64,000 nt of DNA from Burkholderiales bacterium. Lineage in GTDB: Bacteria > Pseudomonadota > Gammaproteobacteria > Burkholderiales > Burkholderiaceae_C. Location of the stretch: positions 1 through 64,000 of the forward strand of contig JAGWTU010000003.1 in NCBI GenBank assembly GCA_028868825.1, given 5' to 3'. Made by a program: the position numbers and the translations under genes. The notes under the pieces were generated by a model. It worked only from the letters and a program-made list of their open reading frames with translations, ran no database searches and had not been told where the DNA came from. Positions 51,577-60,532 of the stretch are shown here, piece after piece. The first letter of the stretch is position 1. The number at the start of each line of letters is the position of its first letter.

Positions 51577-53538
51577 CTAGATCCGCAGCGCCGCGCGCTG
51601 TCCTTCGAGCAGCGCATGCGAGACGCGCCGCGGCGCGACGCAATCGCCGATCGCCTGGGCCTCGATGCCGGCGGCGCGCAGCCGCGGCAGCAGTTCGCTG
51701 CGCGACGAGCGGCCGGTCTGCACGACGACGAGTTCGCAGGGCCAGTCGAGCGACTCGCCGCTGGTGACGTTGACGAGCGCGGCGCCGTCGGCGGTGACCG
51801 CGTCGAGCGCCGTCAGCACGCTGTATTCGGTGCCGCCGCGGCCCAGCCGTGCGAGCAGCGGGCCGACGCTCTCGGTCGGGATCGCGGCGGCGATGGCCGC
51901 CGAAGGCGTCGCCACCTTGACGCGCCAGCCGGCCTGCACGAGCGCCTCGGCGACGCCGTAGGTCCACCAGAAGGCGCTGCCGTCGTCGACGACGAGGGCT
52001 CGCGCGGCGCCACGCGGCGCCGGCGCGCCCTGTTCGAGCAGTTCGAACCAGCTCATCGCATGCGGCGCCCGCCACTCGTCATCGAGCGCGTTCGCGGCGG
52101 CGCCGATGGCGACGACGGCGGCGTCGAAGGCGGCATCGAAGGGGACGCCGAGATCGGCCGCCTCGTCGATGCGCCGGCCCAGATGCACGGTGACTTCGAG
52201 GCGCCGCAATTCCGCCTGCAGATAGTCGATCAGGCGCCGCAATTCGCTGCGCTGCGGCAGCGACGCAGCGTAGAGGAACTGACCGCCGAGGCCGTCGCTG
52301 GCCTCGAACACGGTGACGGCATGGCCGCGCAGCGCCGCGCCGCGCGCGGCCTCGAGGCCGGCCGGTCCGCCGCCGATGACGGCGATGCGGCGTGATTTCG
52401 TCGCACGCAAGGACTGCGTGAACTCGACCGTCCGCTCGCGTCCTGCCTGCGGGTTCGCCGCGCAATGCAGATGCGGCGAGAACGAGCGGCAATCCTGGTT
52501 CAGCCCCAGGCAGGGGCGGATGCGCTCGGGATGTCCCTGCGCCGCATGCGTGGCCCAGTCGGGATCGGCGATGAAGGCGCGCGCCATGCCGACGAAATCG
52601 GCCTGGCCGGCGGCGAGCACCGCTTCGGCGACCTGCGGCGTATTGATGCGCTGGCCGACGATGACCGGCAGGCCGCAGGCCTCGCGGATGATGCCGGCGG
52701 CGCGCGCCGCGGTGGCCGGCGGCGCCGTCGCGTCCTTGACGTAGAGGCCGCGCGTGCCCAACGTGATGCTGAGGTAGTCGACACCGCCGTCGGCGGCGAC
52801 GGCCTTGGCGATCGCCGCCGTGTCGGGCACCTCGAGGCCGTCGGCGATCTCCTCGCTGGCACTCAGGCGCAGGCCGAGCCAGAAGGCGTCGCTGCAATGG
52901 CGGCGGATGGCCGCGATGACCTCGCGCAGGAAGCGCAGCCGGTGGTCGATCGGGCCGCCCCAGCGGTCGCTGCGCCGGTTCGTCGCCGGCGACAGGAACT
53001 GCGCGACGAGGTAGCCATGGGCGCCGTGGATCTCGACGCCGTCGTGGCCGGTGCGTTCGAGATTCGCGGCGCTGACGCCGAAGGCCTCGATGATGTCGGC
53101 GATGCCGGCGTCGTCGAGCACCTGCGGCCCGTAGGGGTCGCGCGGCGAGCGCAGGAACGACGGCGCCAGCGGCGCGGTCTCGAATTCGCTGCCGATCGTC
53201 TCTCGCCCGAGATGGATGATCTGGCCGACGACCTTGACGCCGTGTGCATGGATGACGTCGACGCGCTGGCGCAGCCCCTCGAGCACGGCCTCGTTGTACG
53301 GTTCGACGAGCTTGCGCGTGCGCACGGCACTGCTGTCGGCGACGACCGACGCGCCGGTGATGATCAGCGCCGGGCCCGAGCGGGCGCGCGCCTCGTAATA
53401 CGCGATGTCGTCCTCGGTGATGCCGCCCTCGCTGACCATGCTCGTGCCATGCGGCAGCACGACGAGGCGGTTGGCGAGCTGCAGCCGACCGCGCTGGTAA
53501 GGCTCGAACAGGCGCGGGAAAGCGGTCTCGGCGGCCAT
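51577..53538 (-). CDS. Old-yellow-enzyme/2,4-dienoyl-CoA reductase-type flavoprotein
   Basis: 653 residues. The N-terminal TIM barrel (1-350) binds FMN: FEPYQRGRLQLANRLVVLPHGT (in outline), GHDGVEIHGAHGYLVAQFLSP with the catalytic HGAHGYL, and the DYLSITLGT region. A 4Fe-4S cluster is suggested by CLGLNQDC and HCAANPQAG. The C-terminal half has NAD/FAD Rossmann motifs (IAVIGGGPAGLEAARGAA). The family reduces activated C=C bonds (dienoyl-CoA, enones, or steroid and bile acid intermediates). It is in an operon with acyl-CoA dehydrogenase and thiolase genes. Confidence 0.9.
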   Translation of the reverse strand: MAAETAFPRLFEPYQRGRLQLANRLVVLPHGTSMVSEGGITEDDIAYYEARARSGPALIITGASVVADSSAVRTRKLVEPYNEAVLEGLRQRVDVIHAHGVKVVGQIIHLGRETIGSEFETAPLAPSFLRSPRDPYGPQVLDDAGIADIIEAFGVSAANLERTGHDGVEIHGAHGYLVAQFLSPATNRRSDRWGGPIDHRLRFLREVIAAIRRHCSDAFWLGLRLSASEEIADGLEVPDTAAIAKAVAADGGVDYLSITLGTRGLYVKDATAPPATAARAAGIIREACGLPVIVGQRINTPQVAEAVLAAGQADFVGMARAFIADPDWATHAAQGHPERIRPCLGLNQDCRSFSPHLHCAANPQAGRERTVEFTQSLRATKSRRIAVIGGGPAGLEAARGAALRGHAVTVFEASDGLGGQFLYAASLPQRSELRRLIDYLQAELRRLEVTVHLGRRIDEAADLGVPFDAAFDAAVVAIGAAANALDDEWRAPHAMSWFELLEQGAPAPRGAARALVVDDGSAFWWTYGVAEALVQAGWRVKVATPSAAIAAAIPTESVGPLLARLGRGGTEYSVLTALDAVTADGAALVNVTSGESLDWPCELVVVQTGRSSRSELLPRLRAAGIEAQAIGDCVAPRRVSHALLEGQRAALRI

Positions 53539-53547
53539 GGCGAGCGT

Positions 53548-54237
53548 CTAAGGCGCGTCCATCGCCGCGACGCCGGCGACCCAGGCCGACAGCCCGCTCG
53601 TCGCCACCGTGCACAGCAGCGTCTCGGCGATCTCGGTCTCGCTGGCGCCGACGCGGCGCGCCGCCTTGATGTGGACGCTGGCCAGCGGGTTGTATTCGGC
53701 GGCGATCACCGCCACCAGCATCAGCTCGGAATATTTCGGTCCCAGCGGCGTGCCGTTGATCGTGCCCTCGCGCAGCAGGTAATAGGCGTCGGCGCCGGTC
53801 GGCACGAGATCGATGAGCCGGCCCAGCGACGGCGGCATCGAACCGAAATAGGCGAGGAAGTTCTTCTCCGCGTCGCCGGGCGCGACATCGATCAGCTGTT
53901 CCTCGGCAGCGCCGCCGGTCTGCCCCGGGTAGACCGATTCGAGCAGCGCGACGTATTCGAGCGCCGCGCCCTCGCCGCGCACGCTGCTGAGCACGATGGC
54001 CGCCGACGAGGCCTCGTCGAAGGTCAATCCGAGACCGCGGGCGCGCGTCAATTCGCGCTTCGCCAGTTCGGGGTAATGCCGCGTCGTCGCGGCCACCGCG
54101 ACATAGAGCGCCTTGACGCGCGCCGGCAGCGCGCCGTCGCCGTCGATGACGCTGCGCAGGCGGCGATAGCCGCCGACGGTGTAGGGCGCGATGCGCCGCA
54201 GCAGCGGCGTCTTCAGCAGGGCATTGTCGATTTCCAT
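53548..54237 (-). CDS. Carboxymuconolactone decarboxylase family protein
   Basis: 229 residues starting at ATG 54237. It has two CMD/AhpD-like helical repeats (ALYVAVAATTRHYPELAKRELT and ELMLVAVIAAEYNPLASVHIKAARR, both in outline). The AhpD CxxC is absent, so a peroxidase role is unlikely. Members with a double CMD domain often occur in aromatic and terpenoid catabolic clusters. It lies between the thiolase and the reductase genes, 11 bases from each. Confidence 0.8.
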   Translation of the reverse strand: MEIDNALLKTPLLRRIAPYTVGGYRRLRSVIDGDGALPARVKALYVAVAATTRHYPELAKRELTRARGLGLTFDEASSAAIVLSSVRGEGAALEYVALLESVYPGQTGGAAEEQLIDVAPGDAEKNFLAYFGSMPPSLGRLIDLVPTGADAYYLLREGTINGTPLGPKYSELMLVAVIAAEYNPLASVHIKAARRVGASETEIAETLLCTVATSGLSAWVAGVAAMDAP

Positions 54238-54247
54238 GCGGTTCTTC

Positions 54248-55402
54248 CTAAAGCGATTCGAGGATGGTCACGCCGCTGACACCCGGCGCGCCGTAGACAT
54301 GGGTGTAGCCCAGCCGGGGCTGGCCGGGCACCTGGCGCGCGCCGGCCTCGCCGCGCAGCTGCAGGCAGATCTCGATGACCTGACGCAGCCCCGAGGCGCC
54401 GACCGGCTCGCCGTTGGCAAGGCAGCCGCCGTCGGTGTTGATCGGCAGCCGGCCGCCGATCGCGGTGGCGCCGCTTTCCAGCAGCCGCGGCTGCTCGCCA
54501 TGCTCGCAAAAGCCGTTCTCGGCCATGTGCATGATCTCGCTGCCGCTGTCGGTGTCCTGCAGCTGCAGCACGTCGATGTCGGCGGGGCCGACGCCGGCCG
54601 CCTCGAAGGCCGCGCGCGAAGCCGTCACCGTCGGCGCCGGTGCCGCCTGCGTCGCGAGCATCGGGCTGAAGACTTCGAACGAGCCATGGTGGCGCGTGCG
54701 CACGACTGCCGCGCGCACGCGCACCGGCCGCGCCTGGTAGCGCCTGGCGACGCTGGCGCGGCAGAGCACGACCGCGGCGCCGCCCTCGGCCGGGTTGCAG
54801 AACATGAACTGGCGCAGCGGCTCGCTGACCATCGCCGAATTCGCGATCTCGTCGTACGACATCGCGTTGCGGCGCCAGGCCTGCGGGTTGAGCGCGCCGT
54901 TGGCGTAGGCGCGCTCGGCCACGCGCACGAGCGCATCGTCGGTGATGCCATGCTCGTGCATGTAGCGCCGGATCTTGAGCGCGAAGAACTGCGTCGTCAG
55001 CATCAACCCGGTCTGGCCGTACCAGTCCTCGAGGCCCCAGTTGCGCGGTTTCGGGTTGAAGGCGCCGCGCGGATGCTTGTCGAAGCCGACGGCGACGCCG
55101 ATCTCGGCGACACCCGAGCGGATGGCCGCGACGACGCTGGCGAGCGAACTGCCACCGGTGGCGCAGCCGTTGGCGACGTTGACGAAGGGCAGGCCCGTCA
55201 GCCCGAGGTCGTTGACGAGCGCGTCGGCATTGCCCGCGTCCTGGCTGCCGCCGTAGGCAATGCCGACATCGTTCCAGGCGAGGCCCGCATCGGCGAGCGC
55301 GGCGCGCACCGCATGCGCGCCCTGCTCGCGCCCGCTGCGATCCGGCGTGCGGCCGAAGGGGTGCATGCCCACGCCGATGATGGCCACGTCCTCGTTGCTC
55401 AT
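54248..55402 (-). CDS. Thiolase-family lipid-transfer protein (SCP-x-like)
   Basis: 384 residues of the non-condensing thiolase group (acetyl-CoA acetyltransferase-like, LTP2 type). Start MSNEDVAIIGVGMHPFGR; the nucleophile region VANGCATGGSSLASV contains a Cys at the thiolase position; the second half has VLQLQDTDSGSEIMH and the Gly-rich C-terminal GAPGVSGVTILESL. Such proteins pair with DUF35 (OB-fold) proteins and act as retro-aldol lyases removing side chains from steroid CoA esters. The DUF35 gene is directly upstream with an ATGA overlap. Confidence 0.88.
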   Translation of the reverse strand: MSNEDVAIIGVGMHPFGRTPDRSGREQGAHAVRAALADAGLAWNDVGIAYGGSQDAGNADALVNDLGLTGLPFVNVANGCATGGSSLASVVAAIRSGVAEIGVAVGFDKHPRGAFNPKPRNWGLEDWYGQTGLMLTTQFFALKIRRYMHEHGITDDALVRVAERAYANGALNPQAWRRNAMSYDEIANSAMVSEPLRQFMFCNPAEGGAAVVLCRASVARRYQARPVRVRAAVVRTRHHGSFEVFSPMLATQAAPAPTVTASRAAFEAAGVGPADIDVLQLQDTDSGSEIMHMAENGFCEHGEQPRLLESGATAIGGRLPINTDGGCLANGEPVGASGLRQVIEICLQLRGEAGARQVPGQPRLGYTHVYGAPGVSGVTILESL

Positions 55403-55827
55403 GCCTCGGTCTCCGGTTCGAAGGCGTAGGTGCGCAGCGCGCCAGGGCGGTCCGGCGCGCCGTAATCGGCGAGCACGAGCTTCATCGCCATGCCGATGCG
55501 CAGGCCCTCGGCCTGCGTCAGCCGGGCCTCGACCTTGATGCCGTCGGCCATCTCGACATAGCCGACGCCGTAGGGGCGGAACTGCTCGGGCGCCTCGCCG
55601 CCGTCGTAAGGCGGCTTGGGCATGAACGACTGCACTGTCCACGACCACAGCGTGCCGCGGCCGCCGAGGTCGTGCGGGCGCAGGTCGCGCGACAGGCAGC
55701 GTGTGCAATTGCCGGCGGGCGGGAAATAGACCTCGGCGCAGGCGGCGCAGCGGCTGCCGAGCAGCGTCAGCGCGCCGCCGCGAAGGGCGATATGCGGGCA
55801 GACGAGCCCGGCGATCTGGTCGTCCAT
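55399..55827 (-). CDS. DUF35 OB-fold/zinc-ribbon partner of the thiolase
   Basis: 142 residues from ATG 55827 (GAAGG upstream); an alternative start at 55845 overlaps the SDR stop. The N-terminal zinc ribbon is CAACAEVYFPPAGNCTRC and the rest is an OB fold (GTLWSWTVQSFMPKPPYDGG, VEARLTQAEGLRIGM). DUF35 proteins are obligate partners of thiolase-like lyases (Ltp2-ChsH2 type). Its TGA overlaps the thiolase ATG, giving coupling. Confidence 0.88.
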   Translation of the reverse strand: MDDQIAGLVCPHIALRGGALTLLGSRCAACAEVYFPPAGNCTRCLSRDLRPHDLGGRGTLWSWTVQSFMPKPPYDGGEAPEQFRPYGVGYVEMADGIKVEARLTQAEGLRIGMAMKLVLADYGAPDRPGALRTYAFEPETEA

Positions 55828-55841
55828 GGTCGAACCTTCGT

Positions 55842-56594
55842 TCATTGCGCGAGGACGCCGCCGTCGACGACGAGTTCGGCGCCGGTCATGTAGCTCGATT
55901 CGTCGCTGGCCAGGAACAGCACGGCGTCGGCGATCTCGGCGGCGCGGCCGAAACGCGCCAGCGGCGTGTGGCCGATGAAGCGCTGGGCGAGTTCGGGGTT
56001 GGCGTAGGCGGCGGCCGTCAGCGGCGTCTCGATATGGCCGGGATGGACCGAATTGGCACGCACGCCATTGCCGGCCGCGGCGCATTCGAGCGCCGTGACC
56101 TTGGTGAACAGATGGACCCCCGCCTTGGCCGCGCAATACGAACCGGCGTTGGCCCCGGCACGCAGCCCGCGCATCGACGACATGTTGACGATGGCGCCAC
56201 GGCCCGATTTCGCGAGCAGCGGCAGCGCGTGCTTGGTGCCGAGGAACACGCTGTCGAGATTGACGGCGATGATCGAGCGCCATTCGTCGAGCGAGGTGTC
56301 GACGATCGAGCGGAAGCGGCCGAAGCCGGCATTGTTGAACAGCACGTCCAGGCGCCCGTGTCTCGAATCGATGGCCGCCATCGCGGCGACCCAGTCGGCC
56401 TCGATCGTGACGTCGATATGCTGGGCCACGTGACCTTCACCGGGCATCTGCGACAGCGCGCGCGCCAGCCCCGCGTCGTCGCGATCGGCGAGCACGACGG
56501 CCGCGCCCTCGCCGGCGAAGCGCAGCGCCGTCGCCAGCCCGATGCCCGAGGCCGCGCCGCTGATCAGCGCCACCTTGCCTGCGAGTCGATTCAT
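55842..56594 (-). CDS. Short-chain dehydrogenase/reductase
   Basis: 250 residues. Classical SDR: NAD(P)-binding ALISGAASGIGLATAL near residue 10, NNAG (FNNAGFGRF), catalytic Ser in NMSSMRG and YxxxK as YCAAK. C-terminal GAELVVDGG. It belongs to the three SDRs of the operon and is coupled to the next SDR upstream by an ATGA overlap. An oxidation of a hydroxyacyl or ring hydroxyl group is expected. Confidence 0.9.
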   Translation of the reverse strand: MNRLAGKVALISGAASGIGLATALRFAGEGAAVVLADRDDAGLARALSQMPGEGHVAQHIDVTIEADWVAAMAAIDSRHGRLDVLFNNAGFGRFRSIVDTSLDEWRSIIAVNLDSVFLGTKHALPLLAKSGRGAIVNMSSMRGLRAGANAGSYCAAKAGVHLFTKVTALECAAAGNGVRANSVHPGHIETPLTAAAYANPELAQRFIGHTPLARFGRAAEIADAVLFLASDESSYMTGAELVVDGGVLAQ

Positions 56595-57484
56595 GTTGAT
56601 TTCTCCTGCGGGTGCAGATCGCTCTGCACGAGGCTGAGCACGCTCGCGAACTGCGGGTTGCGGCGTTCGAGAAGCGCCTCGCAGCGGCTGCGGATCGCGG
56701 CGTCGAAGGCCGAGGTCGTCAGCACGTAGAAGCGGTTGTCGACGACGGCCTCGAACACCTGCTCGGCGACGGTCTCGGGGCTGATGGCGCTGCGGTAGAG
56801 CTGGTCGGCAACGGCCGCGAGCTCCGGCGCCTCGGCGGCCGTGCCCGACGCGGGCTGCAGCGTTTGGGGCCGGTTGCGTTCGGATTCGTAGATGCGCGTG
56901 TTGACGAGCCCGGGGCACAGCAGCGAGACGCCGATGGCCGCGCCGCGCTCGATCAGCCCGGCGTACAGCGCCTCGGTGACGCGCACGGCGGCATGCTTGG
57001 CGGCGCTGTAGGTCACCGACCCGGCGCTGCTGATGAGCCCGGCGACCGAGGCCGTCGTCACGACATGGCCCGGCGTGCCGGCCTCGAGCATGCGCGGGAT
57101 GAAGCTGCGGATGCCGTGGACGACGCCCATGAAATTGACGTCGTTCGACCAATGCCAATCCTCGAGCGGATATTCCCAGACCTGCCGATGCCGGCCCGCC
57201 GGCACGACGCCGGCGTTGTTGCACAGCAGGTGCACCGCACCGTATCGCGCGTAGGCGGCGTCGGCCAGCGCATCGACCTGCGCCGGGTCGGCGACATCGG
57301 TCTTCACGGCGATGGCGTCGACGCCGGCCGCGGCGAGTGCCGTCACCGTCGCCTGCGCGGCGCCGAGGTCGATGTCGGAGACGACGATCTTCATCCCCGC
57401 GGCGCCGAAACGCCGCGCCAGCGCCGCGCCGATGCCGCTGCCGGCGCCGGTGATGACGGCGACGCGTCCTTGCAAGTCCTTCAT
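56591..57484 (-). CDS. Short-chain dehydrogenase with extended C-terminus
   Basis: 297 residues. TGxGxxIG motif as VITGAGSGIGAAL near residue 11, NNAG in LLCNNAGVVPAG, catalytic YSAAK. The C-terminal 50 residues (AISPETVAEQVFEAVVDNRFYVLTT) are longer than in the other two SDRs of the operon and form the lid typical of the SDR family of 3-oxo-type or steroid-like substrates. The ATG at 57484 is followed 15 bases upstream by the acyl-CoA dehydrogenase stop. Confidence 0.9.
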   Translation of the reverse strand: MKDLQGRVAVITGAGSGIGAALARRFGAAGMKIVVSDIDLGAAQATVTALAAAGVDAIAVKTDVADPAQVDALADAAYARYGAVHLLCNNAGVVPAGRHRQVWEYPLEDWHWSNDVNFMGVVHGIRSFIPRMLEAGTPGHVVTTASVAGLISSAGSVTYSAAKHAAVRVTEALYAGLIERGAAIGVSLLCPGLVNTRIYESERNRPQTLQPASGTAAEAPELAAVADQLYRSAISPETVAEQVFEAVVDNRFYVLTTSAFDAAIRSRCEALLERRNPQFASVLSLVQSDLHPQEKST

Positions 57485-57498
57485 CGTGGATTTCCCGT

Positions 57499-58575
57499 TC
57501 AGTCCGCCATGCCCGCGCATGACAGGAATTGATCGAATTGAGCGTCGCGGTCGCCGAAGACCGCGCCATTGACCATCAGGCGGCGGAAATGGTGGCTGAC
57601 CGCCAGTTCGTCGGTGATGCCGACGCCGCCGTGCATCTGCACCGCCTCGTTGGCGACGCGGCGCGCCGCGCGGCTGATGTAGGCGCGCGCCGCGGCCACC
57701 TCGCGCCGGCGTTGCGGCGCCGGCAGCGCGAGCGCACGTTGCGCCTGCTCGGTCAGCGCCAGGATCTCCTCCTGCAGCGTCAGCAGGTCGACGGCGCGAT
57801 GCTGCAGTGCCTGGTTCACGCCCAGCGGGCGACCGAACTGCTGGCGCAGTTTCAGATATTCCAGCGTCGCGGCAAGCAGCGCACGCACGCAGCCCAGCGC
57901 CTCGGCGCACAGCGCGACCCAGGTCTCGGCGAGCGCCGTCTCGGCGGCCCGGGCGGCCAGATCGCCGCTGGCCAGCATGACGCCGGCGACACCCTCGAAT
58001 TCGAAATTCGCCGCGCCGCGGCCGTCGACGAGGCGGTATGCGCGGCGCCGCACGCCCGGTGCGTCGACCTCGACGTATTGCAGCGCGACGACGGCGCCGG
58101 CGGCGTCGCAGGCGGCGACGATGAGTCCATCCGCGACATCGCCTTGCAGCACGGCCTCGGCGCGACCGTGCAGGGCGCCATCGCGCCACGCGCAAGCGGG
58201 GGCCGGACCCGTGAAGGCGAGCCTGACGCCGCCCGCCACGAGCTGCGGCAGCAGCCGTTCGCGCAATGGCGCCGGCGCATGCGCCGCAATCAACCCGGTG
58301 CCGACGACGGCGCTGACGAGCAGCGGTTCGAGCAGCAGGCGCGATCCGGCCACTTCCATCAAGGCCCCGACGGCCGCCGCATCGGCGGCGAGCCCGCCAT
58401 CGGCCTCGGGCAGTCGCAGCGCCAGCCAGCCCATCTCGGCGTATGCGCTCCAGACCGCGGCGTCGAACGCGCCGGCCAGCGCCAGCCGCGGCTTGCGCTG
58501 CGCCAGTTCGTAATTCGCCTCGCCCCAGCGCGCCGCGGCGTCGCCGAGCATGCGCGCGATGTCGTCGTCCATCAT
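57499..58575 (-). CDS. Acyl-CoA dehydrogenase, small divergent subunit
   Basis: 358 residues with the acyl-CoA dehydrogenase fold (MGWLALRLPEADGGLAADA, the C-terminal helical domain YLKLRQQFGRPLGVNQALQH and MHGGVGITDELAVSHHF). The catalytic Glu is not evident in its usual place, and the middle domain is short and poorly conserved. In steroid and bile acid catabolism, two unlike acyl-CoA dehydrogenase genes lie together and form a heterotetramer in which one lacks the catalytic residue. This pair may work the same way. Starts at ATG 58575 or 58572. Confidence 0.85.
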   Translation of the reverse strand: MMDDDIARMLGDAAARWGEANYELAQRKPRLALAGAFDAAVWSAYAEMGWLALRLPEADGGLAADAAAVGALMEVAGSRLLLEPLLVSAVVGTGLIAAHAPAPLRERLLPQLVAGGVRLAFTGPAPACAWRDGALHGRAEAVLQGDVADGLIVAACDAAGAVVALQYVEVDAPGVRRRAYRLVDGRGAANFEFEGVAGVMLASGDLAARAAETALAETWVALCAEALGCVRALLAATLEYLKLRQQFGRPLGVNQALQHRAVDLLTLQEEILALTEQAQRALALPAPQRRREVAAARAYISRAARRVANEAVQMHGGVGITDELAVSHHFRRLMVNGAVFGDRDAQFDQFLSCAGMAD

Positions 58576-58577
58576 CG

Positions 58578-59777
58578 TCACAGCCCCAGCGCCGTCTTGG
58601 CGACGATATTGCGCTGGATCTCCGAGGCCCCGCCGAAGATCGTCGCCGCGCGGTTGTACAAATGGTCCTTGACGATGCCACCGGCGTCGTCGGGGCCCAG
58701 CGGCGGCGCGCCCGCCGCATGCAGCGCGGCGATGTCGAAGGCGACCCCGGCCGGGCCCAGCAGGTCGACGAGCGCCTCGGCCACGTCCTGGTACAGCTCG
58801 GTGCCGCGCAGCTTGATCAGCGAGGCCTCGGCGCCATGGTCGGTGCCGGCCATCATCGCCTCGACGCCGCGATAGGCCATCGCGCGCAGCGCCATCGAAC
58901 GCAGCTCGAGCTCGCCGATGCGGTGCGCCAGCGCGACATCGCCGCAGCGACCGGCGTCGACCGCGGCGCGGCGCAGCCGCGCCAGTCCGTGCAGCACCAT
59001 GCCGGGAATCGCGCCGGCCGTGCGTTCGTTCTTCAGCAGGTACTTGGCGTAGGTCCAGCCGTCGCCTTCCTCGCCGACGAGCTGGTCCAGCGGCACCTCG
59101 ACATTGTCGAGCCAGACCTCGTTGACATGGCGGTAGCCGTCCATCGTCTCGATCGCCCGCACCGTGACGCCGGGGCTGCGCATGTCGACGAGCAGGAAGG
59201 AGATCTGCTGCTGCGGCCGCCGGTCCTCGCGCGGCGTGCGCACGAGGCAGAACATCCAGTCGGCCCATTGCGCATAGGTCGTCCAGACCTTCTGGCCGCT
59301 GACGCGGTAGCGGTCGCAGTCGCGCAGCGCCACCGTCTTCAGCGCCGCGAGGTCGGAGCCGGCGCCGGGCTCGGAATAGCCCTGGCACCAGAAATCCGAG
59401 CCGTCGGCGATGCGCGGCAGGAAGCGCGCCTTCTGCGCCGCGCTGCCGTAGGCAACGATCACCGGCCCGACATACTTGACGCCGAACGGGATCACCCAGG
59501 GGCAGCCCAGGCGCGCCAGTTCTTCCTCGAAGGCGAAGCGTTCGAGCAGCGACCAGTCGCGTCCGCCATGTGCCGCAGGCCAATGCCCGATGCCCCAGCC
59601 CTGCGCCTGCAGCAGCCGCATCCACAGCCCGTAATCGGCCTTGTCGAGCACCTGGTGGCGTTCGCTCTTGCGCCGCAGTTCGGCCGGCATCACCTCGGCG
59701 TGGAAGCGGCGCACCTGCGCGCGCAGCGCGTCGGCGCGGGCGCGGGCCTCGGGGATCGATGGGTGGGTGGTGTTCAT
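58578..59777 (-). CDS. Acyl-CoA dehydrogenase, catalytic subunit candidate
   Basis: 399 residues. All family blocks are present: FHAEVMPAELRRKSERHQ, the FAD-binding CQGYSEPGAGSDLAAL and VSGQKVWTTYAQWADW, LDNVEVP, and the C-terminal IFGGASEIQRNIVAKTALGL. The sequence is of the long-chain/steroid type (ACAD FadE17/26-like by general appearance). It lies 2 bases upstream of its smaller partner and overlaps the SDR stop by ATGA. Confidence 0.9.
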   Translation of the reverse strand: MNTTHPSIPEARARADALRAQVRRFHAEVMPAELRRKSERHQVLDKADYGLWMRLLQAQGWGIGHWPAAHGGRDWSLLERFAFEEELARLGCPWVIPFGVKYVGPVIVAYGSAAQKARFLPRIADGSDFWCQGYSEPGAGSDLAALKTVALRDCDRYRVSGQKVWTTYAQWADWMFCLVRTPREDRRPQQQISFLLVDMRSPGVTVRAIETMDGYRHVNEVWLDNVEVPLDQLVGEEGDGWTYAKYLLKNERTAGAIPGMVLHGLARLRRAAVDAGRCGDVALAHRIGELELRSMALRAMAYRGVEAMMAGTDHGAEASLIKLRGTELYQDVAEALVDLLGPAGVAFDIAALHAAGAPPLGPDDAGGIVKDHLYNRAATIFGGASEIQRNIVAKTALGL

Positions 59778-60532
59778 TGGACGAGCGCGCCGCCGTCGAT
59801 CGCGAGTTCGACGCCGGTCGTGTAGGCGGCCTCGTCGCTGGCCAGATAGAGCACGGCGGCGGCGACCTCTTCGGCGCGGCCGAGCCGGCCCATCGGGATG
59901 CGCGCGAGGCGCCGCTCGATCTTCGCCGGATCGGACCAGACGCCGCGCAGCATCTCGCTGTCGATCGGCCCCGGATGGACCGAATTGCAGCGTATGCCCT
60001 CGTGGGCATGCTGGGCCGCGGTGACTTTCGTGAAGATGCGCACGGCGCCCTTGCTGGCGGCGTACAGCGCATCCATGATCTGGCTCTGACCGAGCGCCGC
60101 CAGCGACGAGATGTTGACGATGGCACCGCCGCCGCCGGCGCGCATGAGCGGGATCGCATGCTTGGTGCCGAGGAAGACGCCGCGCGCGTTGACGGCCATC
60201 ACGCGGTCCCAGTCGTCGACCGAGCGCGCCTCGATCGCCGCCGGCGGCGCGACGAGTCCGGCGTTGTTGACGAGGATGTCGAGGCGGCCGCAGCGCTCGC
60301 GCACGAAGGCCGTCGCGGCGATCCAGTCGTCCTCGCTGGTCACGTCGAGCTTGAGCGCCAGCGCATTCGGCAGCGTCGCCGCGAAGGCCGCCAGGCCTTC
60401 GTCGCGGCGGTCGCTGACGACGACGCGCGCGCCCTCGGCGGCGAAGCGCCGCGCCGTCTCGGCGCCGATGCCACCGGCCGCGCCGGTGATCAATGCCGTC
60501 TTCGATGCCAGTCTGCCCGCGTTCACCTTCAT
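59774..60532 (-). CDS. Short-chain dehydrogenase/reductase
   Basis: 252 residues. Glycine motif ALITGAAGGIGAETAR near residue 13, VNNAG, catalytic Ser in NISSLAALG, YAASK. The C-terminus GVELAIDGG is typical of beta-ketoacyl reductase-like SDRs. It is about 45 percent similar by eye to the SDR at 55842, suggesting duplication inside the operon. It is coupled at both ends by ATGA overlaps, with the MFS gene before and the acyl-CoA dehydrogenase gene after. Confidence 0.9.
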   Translation of the reverse strand: MKVNAGRLASKTALITGAAGGIGAETARRFAAEGARVVVSDRRDEGLAAFAATLPNALALKLDVTSEDDWIAATAFVRERCGRLDILVNNAGLVAPPAAIEARSVDDWDRVMAVNARGVFLGTKHAIPLMRAGGGGAIVNISSLAALGQSQIMDALYAASKGAVRIFTKVTAAQHAHEGIRCNSVHPGPIDSEMLRGVWSDPAKIERRLARIPMGRLGRAEEVAAAVLYLASDEAAYTTGVELAIDGGALVQ

